Shown: piece after piece, positions 41,083-49,310 of the stretch
How positions within the stretch are numbered: the first letter of the stretch is position 1
Layout: every line of letters starts with the position of its first letter
Source: Eikenella halliae
Lineage (GTDB): Bacteria; Pseudomonadota; Gammaproteobacteria; Burkholderiales; Neisseriaceae
NCBI RefSeq assembly: GCF_001648475.1
Contig: NZ_LXSQ01000028.1
Span: forward strand, 70,539-134,538
Length of the DNA: 64,000 bases
Direction of reading: 5' to 3'
Notes under the pieces: model-generated
What the model saw: only the letters and a program-made list of their open reading frames with translations
The model's database searches: none
Told to the model about the DNA's origin: nothing
Made by a program: the position numbers and the translations under genes

Positions 41083-41397
41083 GGATTAGCCCCTTGCCTT
41101 AGCCGGAAAAAGAGGCTACCTGAAAATGCAAGCGCCAACGCAGTGACAATGATTTCTGCGTGCTGGCCAAGCCGAAATTCAGGTAGCCCTTTTTTAACTC
41201 CGCTGAAGCTCCGCTTTCAGGTAGCCCGCTTGAAAAGCCGGATATTTGCCTGATATGTATGCCACCTATCAGCGGATTCAAATGAAAATGATGCCAAGCG
41301 GCGGGCCGTAGGGCGTACAGGCAGTACGCCAAGGCGGGCCGACGCGTAACATGGCGATTTTCATCCGCTATCACTGCTGTTAAGAGGAGAACCCACC
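41083..41397. other. Gene-free stretch of repeats
   Basis: Two inverted uptake words (41113 and 41180), the 36-base repeat at 41192-41226, and a decayed Correia-like core near 41293-41350 (GGGCCGTAGGGCGTACAGG). No gene. Confidence 0.55.
41192..41226. repeat. DUS-linked 36-base repeat, copy
   Basis: TTTTTAACTCCGCTGAAGCT then CCGCTTTCAGGTAGCC, close to the copy at 40044. Confidence 0.65.
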
Positions 41398-41634
41398 ATG
41401 ATCAGCACCATTATCATCGGCTTCATCATCGGCGTTTTGGCCAAATTCCTGTATCCGGGCGGGCAGCGCCTGGGCATCATCATGACTACGCTGCTCGGCA
41501 TCGGCGGATCGGTGCTGGCCAGCTGGGTCGGGCAGACGATGGGCTGGTATGCCATCGGCCAGCCCGCAGGCTGGATTGCCTCCACGTTGGGCGCCATAGC
41601 CATTCTGGCCATCTTTGCCAGCCTGCGGAAATAA
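41398..41634 (+). CDS. GlsB/YeaQ/YmgE-family membrane protein
   Basis: The 78-residue protein has three hydrophobic helices and the family pattern (IIGFIIGVLAKFLYPGGQRL, then GIGGSVLASWVGQ). It belongs to the transglycosylase-associated/stress-response GlsB family. A strong terminator follows. Confidence 0.85.
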   Translation: MISTIIIGFIIGVLAKFLYPGGQRLGIIMTTLLGIGGSVLASWVGQTMGWYAIGQPAGWIASTLGAIAILAIFASLRK

Positions 41635-41653
41635 GGTTTGCCGGAAAGCAAAA

Positions 41654-41692
41654 GCAGCCCCAGCCGACAGCGGGTGGGGCTGCTTTTTATTG
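41654..41692 (+). terminator. Intrinsic terminator after the GlsB-like gene
   Basis: GCAGCCCCA and TGGGGCTGC form a nine-pair stem with a 12-base loop, followed by TTTTTATTG. Confidence 0.88.
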
Positions 41693-42128
41693 TGGGCACA
41701 CAAAATCAGGGCCAGGCCATGCGGCGCCGGTTTTGCCATTCCGCCATACGCGCCTGCCTTGGGCGCAGGCGTAATCCGATTTTCAGGTAGCCTTTTGAGG
41801 CACGGATACTTGGCATTTGGCGCGGCAAACGGCGGGCGGGTGTGAAACCCGCCCTACGGATATCGGCAGCCGCCATGGGTGAGGCTACCTGAAAACTATT
41901 TCCCCGCCCGATATAGGCGGGCCGGGGGACGGGCGCAAGCCGCGGGTTTGTTTTTGCTTCGCCGAAATTGATGTTTTCAGGTAGCCTTTTAATGCAGCAG
42001 GTAGGATGTTTAGCGGGTTTCAGGTAGCCTGATGGCCGGAGGTGTTGGCGATAGATCGGATTGGTTGCGCCAGCCGGTTGGCCCATTCTATTGGCAGGGG
42101 CGGCGCTGGCTCTGATTTTGTTGATTAG
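41693..42128. other. Gene-free stretch with four uptake words
   Basis: Uptake words lie near 41781, 41882, 41976 and 42018 in both orientations. No credible gene, hairpin terminator or repeat beyond these. Confidence 0.5.
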
Positions 42129-43055
42129 TCATTTTATAAACTCCGCTTTAGATTGATTTAATGGAATTAGCACCTTACTAGAAAAGGTAATTGCTTTTTG
42201 GTCATATGGGTCTTCACCAGGACATCGCTCGCCTCTGCCCCAAGGGTTTGGATTCTGCTCAAATTTGGAATAGCCTAATTCCGGCACAAAGGCATACATG
42301 GTTTTCTCAGCCATCAATTCATTGGTTTGGGTATCGATAATCTTGATGGTTGTTCCCGCTATCCAATGTTTGCGGTTTTCCCAGGAAATATCGTTCTCGT
42401 AAGTAACGGCATAGCGGGCACGGGGATGGGGATTAGTTTGCTTATCGACAATCCAACTCCCGTTCTTCGACCAAGCCATATAACGGGTAACAGATTGATC
42501 TTTTTGCAATACATCAACATAGCTGTAGAAGACATTAGATCTACTTGGCAAAAAACTTTTAATATAATTCTCACGCCTTGATTCACTCTCCACCGCCGCA
42601 TCCTCCCACATCTGGTCTTTCAGCGGGTTGTAGCGGTTGCTCTGATACTTCTCGTCATCCCCGCGCACTTTCAGCAGCAGGATGCCGTCCACATTGTCCG
42701 CCGTGCGGTAGATCTTCTCGCCGGCGTTTTGGCATAGCTGGTCGAAGCGGGCTTTGGCGGGCTCGTAGTATTGCTTGCGCCATGCTGCGCGTTCGGCTCT
42801 CGCCCGCTGCAATTCCTGCTGCCGCTGCGCATCCCGCTCTTTTTGCAGAAAATAGGGAATAACGAGGAATACAAACAACACAATCAGCGCAGGAACGGGC
42901 ACTAGCCAGCGGTGTTTCTGCATCCACTGCGGTTTGATGTGGTAGCACACCACTGAGGCAATGATTGCTATCACGATGGCAGCCACGATACCGATAACTT
43001 CCAAAACATTAAACAGGGAATAGAGGAATCGGCCGAGATCGCGCGAGGTGAACAT
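42129..43055 (-). CDS. Two-helix membrane protein of unknown function (308 aa)
   Basis: Two membrane helices (about 15-38 and 50-70) are followed by a charged coiled coil (about 70-105) and a soluble C-terminal domain (about 110-300) with several aromatic beta-type segments (SRYMAWSKNGSW-like). I recognise no family. The 3' half is more AT-rich than the 5' half. Confidence 0.65.
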   Translation of the reverse strand: MFTSRDLGRFLYSLFNVLEVIGIVAAIVIAIIASVVCYHIKPQWMQKHRWLVPVPALIVLFVFLVIPYFLQKERDAQRQQELQRARAERAAWRKQYYEPAKARFDQLCQNAGEKIYRTADNVDGILLLKVRGDDEKYQSNRYNPLKDQMWEDAAVESESRRENYIKSFLPSRSNVFYSYVDVLQKDQSVTRYMAWSKNGSWIVDKQTNPHPRARYAVTYENDISWENRKHWIAGTTIKIIDTQTNELMAEKTMYAFVPELGYSKFEQNPNPWGRGERCPGEDPYDQKAITFSSKVLIPLNQSKAEFIK

Positions 43056-43791
43056 GGGGTAGGGTGTCCTTTGCTTAATTTGGCTGGGTTTTGAATCGGT
43101 CTGCCTATAAGGCTACCTGAAAAGTTTTCGGCATGTTTGGGAGGTGCTTTCTGATTGCAGACTTGGCTTTTAAGTTTTCGCTTCGCTGAAGTTTCTTGTT
43201 TTTCAGGTAGCCCTTCGGTAGGCGCCTTCCCTTCTTGAGGCTACCTGAAAACCTTTCCTTTGCTCTGCACCAATCTTCACCGCTTGTTTTCAGGTAGCCT
43301 CTTGCCCATCCGCACCCGTCAAACAAAAACACCGCTGTGCGCAGCATGAAGGCCATGCTGGCGGTAGCGGTGTTGCTGTGTGGTGCGGCGGTACGGCGTG
43401 TTCGCGGGGGAATCCATTTGGGCTCCGGATTGGGTCGTATCGGTTGATGTGCGGCATGGTAGCTTGCTGGGGCGGCGGCTGGCAAGCCGATGTTTTGTAT
43501 GGGTAGGTGTGTGGAGCGCACGTACTCGGGTTTTATCTTCGTTGAAGCTGCGTTTGGGCTGCGCAGAAACTCACGGTATTTGTTTTGGCGGAACTCGCTA
43601 CGCTTGTTTTTACTATGTAGAAACTCGCTGCGCTCGTTTTAACTCCGTTGAAGCTTACGCTTTCAGGTAGCCTTTTGGTGGCATGGCAAACCGGCTGGGC
43701 TTTCGCTACGGCCTGGGTTCGCCTTGCCGTGCTTCTGTGCTGTCTGCGGCTCGCTGCTTTGTATCGGAAGCCCATTCGGCCCGCTATGTGT
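43056..43791. other. Long repeat-rich gene-free stretch
   Basis: It holds at least five uptake words (43111, 43200, 43240, 43287, 43661), the 36-base repeat at 43637, several AGAAACTCGCTGCGCTCG words like those at 45880-45935, and a decayed Correia-like core (43700-43790). No gene; open frames here have no gene-like sequence. Confidence 0.6.
43637..43672. repeat. DUS-linked 36-base repeat, copy
   Basis: TTTTAACTCCGTTGAAGCTT then ACGCTTTCAGGTAGCC, nearly identical to the copy at 40044. Confidence 0.7.
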
Positions 43792-45813
43792 TTATTTGTT
43801 CTGTTCCATTTTGGCGTTGAGCATATCGAGCATGCTGCGCAGGTTGGCTTTGCCTTCTTCGTGGCTCACGATGGGTTCGCCGCCTTTGCGGCCGAGGATT
43901 TTGAGGTCGGCTTGGGGCATTTCGCCGATAAAGCGGCTGGGCTCGGGGAATTGCCAGCCGCCTTGGCGGCGGCGTTTGACGCAGTGGGTGAGGGTGAGGC
44001 TGTGTTTGGCGCGGGTGATGCCGACATACATGAGGCGGCGTTCTTCGTCGAGGTTGCCTTCTTCTACGCTGTCGGCGTGGGGGAAGAGGCCTTCTTCGCA
44101 GCCGGCGAGGATGACGTGGGGGTATTCGAGGCCTTTGGCGGCGTGCAGGGTGGAGAGGGTGACGGTGTCGGTTTCTTCTTTGCTGCGGCTGTCGAGCAGG
44201 TTCATCAGGGCGATGGTTTGGGAGAGTTCGATCAGGGTTTTGCCGTCTTGTTCGCCTTTTCTGGCCAGCCAGGCGCATAAATCTTGCACGTTGCGCCATT
44301 TGATTTCGCCGCTTTTGCCTTCTTCGTGTTCGAGCAGGTAGGTTTCGTAGCGGATGTCGGTCAGGAGCTCTTGGATGAGGCTGCCTGCGGGCTCGCTTTG
44401 GGCGCGGCTTTGGTAGCTTTGCATAAGGGCGGTGAACTGGCGCAGGGCTTCGCGGCCGGCGGCGGGGAGTTGGGCTAGGGCTTCGGCGGTGTTGGCGGCG
44501 GCGTAGAGGCTGCAGGAGGCAGCTGCTGCGTAGCGGTTGAGGCTGCTGAGGGTGGCGTCGCCGATGCCGCGTTTGGGAGTGGTGGCGGCGCGCAGGAAGG
44601 CGGGGTCGTCGTCGGGGTTGGCGAGTAGGCGCAGGTAGGCGAGGATGTCTTTGATTTCGGCTTTGTCAAAGAAGCTTTGGCCGCCGGAAACGCGGTAGGG
44701 GATGTGGGCGCTGCGCAGGGCTTCTTCAAACAGGCGGGCTTGGTGGTTGCTGCGGTAGAGGATGGCGAAGTCGGCGTAGTTGAGGCTGCCGCCGCTTTGG
44801 TTGCGCCGGCGGATGATGCTGCCGGCGGCGTATTCGGCTTCGTGTTGTTCGTTTTGGCAGGCGATGATGCGCACGGGCTCGCCTTCGCCGTATTGGCTCC
44901 AGAGGGTTTTGGGGAAGAGCTTGGGGTTGTTGGCGATAACTTGGTTGGCCACGCGCAGGATGCGGGCGGAGGAGCGGTAGTTTTGCTCGAGCTTGATGAT
45001 TTTGAGGGCGGGGTAGTCTTGCTGGAGCAGGCGGAGGTTTTCCATGTTGGCGCCGCGCCAGGCGTAGATGCTTTGGTCGTCGTCGCCCACGGCGGTGAAG
45101 CGGCCTTCGGCGCCGGTGAGCAGCTTCATGAGGGTGTATTGGCAGGTATTGGTGTCTTGGCATTCGTCCACCAGGAGGTGCAGCAGGCGCATCTGCCATT
45201 TGATTCGGATGCCGGCTTCGTTTTGCAGCAGGCGGGTGGGCAGGAGGATGAGGTCGTCGAAATCGACGGCTTGGTAGCTGTGCAGGGTTTCCTGGTAGCC
45301 TGCGTAGAGCCGGGCGGTTTGGCGTTCCCATTCGTTGGAGGCTACCTGAAAGGCTTGCTCGGGGGTGAGCAGGTCGTTTTTCCACAGGGAGATTCTGTGC
45401 TGGGCGCGGAAGACGGCGTCGCGGCCGCTGCTGCCGAGCAGCTCGGCGATGATTTTGCCGCTGTCGGAGCTGTCGAACACGGAGAAGTTTTGTTTGTAGC
45501 CGATGTGTTGGGCTTCTTCGCGCAAGAGGCGCATGCCCAGCGAGTGGAAGGTGCAGACGGTAAGCCCGCGGGTTTGGCGGCTGCCGAGCATGGCGGCGGT
45601 GCGCTCCTGCATTTCGGCGGCGGCTTTGTTGGTGAAGGTGATGGCGGCGATGTTGTGCGGGGCGTAGCCCACTTCGCGGATGAGGTGGGCGATTTTTTCG
45701 GTGATCACGCGGGTTTTGCCGCTGCCTGCCCCGGCCAGCACAAACAGGGGGCCGCCGAGATAATACACGGCTTCGAGCTGCTGGGGGTTGAGGTGGAAGG
45801 ATGGTGTGGACAT
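43792..45813 (-). CDS. rep: Rep-type ATP-dependent DNA helicase (UvrD family)
   Basis: The 673-residue superfamily-1 helicase has all motifs: Q/Ia LNPQQLEAVYYLGGP, Walker A LAGAGSGKTRV (about 26-36), motif II VDECQDTN (about 215), motif III GDDDQSIYAWRGA, motif IV LEQNYRSSARIL, and VI VGITRAKHSL. The length and Rep-like start (LNPQQLEAVYY) favour Rep over UvrD or PcrA. Rep removes proteins ahead of the replication fork. Confidence 0.93.
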   Translation of the reverse strand: MSTPSFHLNPQQLEAVYYLGGPLFVLAGAGSGKTRVITEKIAHLIREVGYAPHNIAAITFTNKAAAEMQERTAAMLGSRQTRGLTVCTFHSLGMRLLREEAQHIGYKQNFSVFDSSDSGKIIAELLGSSGRDAVFRAQHRISLWKNDLLTPEQAFQVASNEWERQTARLYAGYQETLHSYQAVDFDDLILLPTRLLQNEAGIRIKWQMRLLHLLVDECQDTNTCQYTLMKLLTGAEGRFTAVGDDDQSIYAWRGANMENLRLLQQDYPALKIIKLEQNYRSSARILRVANQVIANNPKLFPKTLWSQYGEGEPVRIIACQNEQHEAEYAAGSIIRRRNQSGGSLNYADFAILYRSNHQARLFEEALRSAHIPYRVSGGQSFFDKAEIKDILAYLRLLANPDDDPAFLRAATTPKRGIGDATLSSLNRYAAAASCSLYAAANTAEALAQLPAAGREALRQFTALMQSYQSRAQSEPAGSLIQELLTDIRYETYLLEHEEGKSGEIKWRNVQDLCAWLARKGEQDGKTLIELSQTIALMNLLDSRSKEETDTVTLSTLHAAKGLEYPHVILAGCEEGLFPHADSVEEGNLDEERRLMYVGITRAKHSLTLTHCVKRRRQGGWQFPEPSRFIGEMPQADLKILGRKGGEPIVSHEEGKANLRSMLDMLNAKMEQNK

Positions 45814-45867
45814 GGGGTGTGGATAAGGCTGCTTGGGGTTTCAGGTAGCCTGTTGCTGGTGTATTGA

Positions 45868-45942
45868 AAATTTAGCTTCGCAGGAATTCGCTGCGTTCGT
45901 TTTTGCTACGCAGAAACTCGCTGCGCTCGTTTTCAGGTAGCC
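45868..45942. repeat. Tandem AGAAACTCGCTGCGCTCG-type repeat with DUS
   Basis: Two imperfect copies (TTCGCAGGAATTCGCTGCG and TACGCAGAAACTCGCTGCG) end in the uptake word. The same word family occurs in the gap at 43560-43640 and inside dprA. Confidence 0.6.
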
Positions 45943-46401
45943 TTATCTTGCTTTGGCGGCTCGGATGTTTTGCAGCAGTTCGTTTATATCTGCACCAGCG
46001 CCGTTTTGGAGGGCGGTCTGCGCCCATTTTTCTGCGTTGTGCAGCGTGGCTGCTTGCCGGTCGGTTTGGTATTGGTCGAAGAAAATGTGGGCGAGGTTGG
46101 CCTGGGCTTGCAGGTGGCCCAGCTCGGCGGCTTTGATGTGCCAGTATAGGCCTGCCTCATGGTTTTGCTCGTAGAAATCGAAATGGGCGGACAATTTCAA
46201 TGCGGCTTGGCTGTCGCCTGCGGTGGCGGCTTGTTTTAAACGCTCCAGTTCGTTTGCGGGGATGGCGGCGAAGCTGCTGATGGATGGGTCGGGGTCTGGT
46301 AGGGGCATAGGGTGTTCACTTTGGGCATGAGCACTGAGGCTGAGACAGGTAAGGATTAGAGCCGGTATGGCGGCCGGCCGGATGAGTTTGATTGGGCGCA
46401 T
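45943..46401 (-). CDS. Secreted Sel1-type repeat protein
   Basis: The 152-residue protein has a signal peptide ending SAHAQS (about 27), then Sel1/TPR-like helical repeats (GDSQAALKLSAHFDF, GLYWHIKAAELGHLQAQANL). Such repeats mediate protein contacts in the periplasm. No partner is evident. Confidence 0.75.
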   Translation of the reverse strand: MRPIKLIRPAAIPALILTCLSLSAHAQSEHPMPLPDPDPSISSFAAIPANELERLKQAATAGDSQAALKLSAHFDFYEQNHEAGLYWHIKAAELGHLQAQANLAHIFFDQYQTDRQAATLHNAEKWAQTALQNGAGADINELLQNIRAAKAR

Positions 46402-46454
46402 TGTGCTCGTATTTTCCTGTGCAAGAGGCTACCTGAAAATAGTTTGCCTGATTT

Positions 46455-46760
46455 TCAGGTAGCCTCTTTTTTCTGTTTGGCAGCGGCTTTGCGGCGGCGG
46501 TTTTCTTTCGGGTCGATGAGCAGAGCGCGGTACACTTCCACGCGGTCGCCTGTGCGCAGCGGGGTGCTGTCTTCCACTTTTTTGCCAAAGATACCGATGG
46601 GCGCGGCGGCAAAATCCACGTGCAGAAATTCGGTTGGCAAGGCGGATTGCAGCACGGCCTGCCGCGCGGTGGTGCCGCAGGCTACCTGAAAAGCCAGCAG
46701 GCGTTGTTTGCCCGGTTCAGCATAGGCCACTTCGATATGGAGCGGGGTATCGTTAGGCAT
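46455..46760 (-). CDS. rnfH: RnfH-family (RatB) ubiquitin-like protein
   Basis: The 101-residue protein matches the RnfH/UPF0125 family: HIEVAYAEPGKQRLLAFQVA and VGIFGKKVEDSTPLRTGDRVEVYRAL-type beta-grasp segments. It overlaps ratA by eight bases, the usual pairing. An uptake word in the gene encodes the FQVA at about residues 23-26. Confidence 0.88.
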   Translation of the reverse strand: MPNDTPLHIEVAYAEPGKQRLLAFQVACGTTARQAVLQSALPTEFLHVDFAAAPIGIFGKKVEDSTPLRTGDRVEVYRALLIDPKENRRRKAAAKQKKEAT

Positions 46761-47190
46761 AGCGGCGGCCTGCCTCTTTCACGAAAGCGTCTACCAGCGT
46801 GCCGCTGATGTGGCTGAACACGGGGCTGATGAGCGCGGAAAGCATGCGGCTGGAAAATTCGTAGTGCAGCTCGAATTCCACTTTGCAGGCATCGTCGCCC
46901 AAGGGCAGGAAGTGCCAAGTTCCGTTCAGGCTTTTAAACGGGCCTTCCAGCAACACCATGCGGATTTCGCGACCGGGGATGTTGCGGTTGTGCGTGGCAA
47001 ATGATTGGCGCACGCCCATATAGTCCATAAACAGCCGTGCTTTCAATTCGTTGCCGCTGCGCTCGATGATTTCGGTGCGGCTGTACCACGGCAGAAACTG
47101 CGGATAATCCTCCGCTTTGTCCACCAGCTCGAACATCTGCTCGGCAGAATGTGGCACGAGCAGGGATTTCTTCACGGTTTTGAGCGACAT
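46753..47190 (-). CDS. ratA: RatA / COQ10-type START-domain protein
   Basis: The 145-residue protein has the family start VKKSLLVPHSAEQMFELVDK and the core YPQFLPWYSRTEII. RatA was reported to bind the 50S ribosomal subunit, while relatives act as coenzyme-Q chaperones. Which role holds here cannot be told from sequence. It is the first gene of the ratA-rnfH pair. Confidence 0.9.
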   Translation of the reverse strand: MSLKTVKKSLLVPHSAEQMFELVDKAEDYPQFLPWYSRTEIIERSGNELKARLFMDYMGVRQSFATHNRNIPGREIRMVLLEGPFKSLNGTWHFLPLGDDACKVEFELHYEFSSRMLSALISPVFSHISGTLVDAFVKEAGRRYA

Positions 47191-47414
47191 ACAAACGGCC
47201 TTGGCAATGCAAAGTGCGCATTATATAGCGAAACGCCAAACCGCCCCACCGCCAAGCACGCATATGGCGTATAGGGCTGCATATTATCCATTTTAAACAA
47301 TATGTTATTTATAATCTGCCATTCTTGGCTTGAAACTTGCTTGAAGTCTGTCCGATACCGTTCGGCAGCCGCCGATTCGCTTCCTCAACTTCATTCCCCA
47401 TACACACAGAACAC

Positions 47415-48653
47415 ATGGAAAACTCCGCAGAACGTTTGGCTTGGATACAGCTTGCGCTGATGCCGTATATCGGCGCGGAAACGTTTTACGAACTCTGCCG
47501 CCACTACGGTTCGGCAGCCGCCGTGTGGGCAGCCGAACAGGAAGTGGCCGCCATCCTGCCCAGCCGCCCGGCGCAGGAAGCCTGGCGCAGCCGCCGCCAC
47601 GAGGCCGAGGCTGCCGCCGAAGCCGCGCTGGCATGGGAGCAGCAGGCAAACTGCCGTTTATTGTTGGCTTGCGACGCAGATTTTCCGCCGCAATTGGGCG
47701 AAGGCATCACCGCCCCGCCCTTATTGTTTGCCCGCGGCAACACCGAATGGCTGCATCGGCCTTCGGTGGCCGTCGTGGGTAGCCGGCACGCCACGCCGCA
47801 GGCGATGCGGATTGCCGGTGAGTTTGGCGAAGCCTTGGCCGCAGCCGGCATCGTAACCGTATCCGGCATGGCCGCCGGCATCGACAGCGCCGCCCACGAA
47901 GGCGCGTTGCGCAAGCAGGGCGGCACGGTGGCGGTGTGGGGCACGGGCATCGACCGCGTGTATCCCGTGGCCAATAAAGCGCTGGCGCACCGCATTGCCG
48001 AAGAAGGCTGCGTGCTCTCCGAATTCCCCTTGGGCACGCGCCCGCTGGCCGGTAACTTCCCGCGCCGCAACCGCCTGATTGCCGCGCTCTCCTCTGCCGT
48101 GCTGGTGGTGGAAGCCGCTTTGGAATCCGGTTCGCTGATTACCGCGCGGCTGGCGGCAGACATGGGGCGCGAAGTGTTCGCCGTGCCCGGCTCCATCGAC
48201 AACCCGCACAGCAAAGGCTGCCACGCGCTGATTAAGCAGGGCGCGAAGCTCACCGAAACGCTGGCCGATATTCTGGAAGAATGCCCGCAGCTGCCGCAAA
48301 CCGCATCGCCTAACCGCCAAACGGCAGCCCAAACCAAAAGGCTACCTGAAAGTGAGCGCAGCGAGTTTCTGCGAAATAAAAATGAAGCTGGCGAGCATTG
48401 TGAAACTGAATCGCTCCCAAACGAGCAGCCCGTCTTAACCGATACCGCGCCGGAGCCATCCGAAACGGAAACCTCACTGCTGCTGCAAGCCATGGGCTAC
48501 GACCCGGTACACCCCGACAGCCTGGCCGAAATGCTCAAACTGCCCGCCGCCGATGTGTATGCCGAACTGACTTTATTAGAAATCAACGGCCAAATTGCCC
48601 CACTCTCCGGCGGCCGCTACCAACGTATTGCTCCAAATAGGAATACCAAATGA
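47415..48653 (+). CDS. dprA: DNA-processing protein DprA
   Basis: The 412-residue protein loads RecA on incoming single-stranded DNA during natural transformation. The Rossmann-type core has VVGSRHATPQA (about 119-129), TVSGMAAGIDSAAHEGAL, GTGIDRVYPVAN, and RFxxRNR-like NFPRRNRLIAALS. A C-terminal winged helix (MGYDPVHPDSLAEMLKLPAA) starts about residue 358. The linker between them (about 306-355) contains an uptake word and a dispersed repeat. I chose the ATG at 47415; the longer frame has no support. It overlaps smg by ATGA. Confidence 0.95.
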   Translation: MENSAERLAWIQLALMPYIGAETFYELCRHYGSAAAVWAAEQEVAAILPSRPAQEAWRSRRHEAEAAAEAALAWEQQANCRLLLACDADFPPQLGEGITAPPLLFARGNTEWLHRPSVAVVGSRHATPQAMRIAGEFGEALAAAGIVTVSGMAAGIDSAAHEGALRKQGGTVAVWGTGIDRVYPVANKALAHRIAEEGCVLSEFPLGTRPLAGNFPRRNRLIAALSSAVLVVEAALESGSLITARLAADMGREVFAVPGSIDNPHSKGCHALIKQGAKLTETLADILEECPQLPQTASPNRQTAAQTKRLPESERSEFLRNKNEAGEHCETESLPNEQPVLTDTAPEPSETETSLLLQAMGYDPVHPDSLAEMLKLPAADVYAELTLLEINGQIAPLSGGRYQRIAPNRNTK

Positions 48654-49120
48654 TTGACGTAATTGCCTTCTTGATAAACAACTTCCAAGACTTCGACACC
48701 TGCCCGCCCAGCGAGGCCTTGGGCAGCCTCTTGGAGTAGGTGGGTTTCCAGGATGAGGAAATTCGTGATACGCTATTATTTATGAACGTGCTCCAAGAAC
48801 GCAGCCGCTCGCTGCACCGCAATTTCCGCGAAGAGCAGGCGATGCGCGTGTATCTGCCCGAAGAACTCGCCGCCTTGCCGCCCGAGGCCTTGGGTTTGCT
48901 GCACTTTTTGGTGCAAAACGGCGCGCTTTCTGTGGAACAGCGGGAATTTGTGCTGCTGGCGCTGATGCACTTGGCAGACAAGGCAGACGAACCCCTCACC
49001 GGTGCACATGTAAAAGTGCTGTCGCTCTTGGTATTGTGGGCAGACAAATCCGAACTGCCGATGCTCATCAGCGACGATTTGGTTAATGCCCTGCTGCACG
49101 GCCAGGCGGTGATGAATTGA
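48650..49120 (+). pseudogene. smg: smg (DUF494) with in-frame TAG at codon 30
   Basis: From the ATG at 48650 (overlapping the dprA stop) the sequence encodes MIDVIAFLINNFQDFDTCPP, matching Smg, but codon 30 (48737-48739) is TAG. The frame then continues intact for 126 more codons with good Smg sequence (MHLADKADEPL, LLVLWADKSELPMLISDDLV) to 49120. A GTG directly follows the TAG, so a shortened product starting there or at 48782 is possible. Usual Smg length is about 150-160 residues. It may be a sequencing error, a fresh nonsense mutation or a truncated but used gene. Confidence 0.8.
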
Positions 49121-49144
49121 ACAAGGCCGTTGCTCTTTAATATA

Positions 49145-49184
49145 AAAAGGCTACCTGAAAAATGAAGGTTTTCAGGTAGCCTTT
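49145..49184. terminator. DUS-pair terminator after smg
   Basis: AAAGGCTACCTGAAAA and TTTTCAGGTAGCCTTT flank an eight-base loop. Confidence 0.78.
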
Positions 49185-49310
49185 GATTGAATACGGTGCG
49201 CTTGCACCCAGATGGATTCAGGCTACCTGAAACCTTGCTTTTATTGGCTAAAGCACAATATTTCTTCAGCTACAGCGTGGCCGGAAACAAAAGTATTTTG
49301 CGAGGAAACT

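Noticed and set aside
43380..43670. 96-codon forward frame between the unknown membrane gene and rep
   Set aside because: It is made of repeat words and the uptake word, with no gene-like composition.
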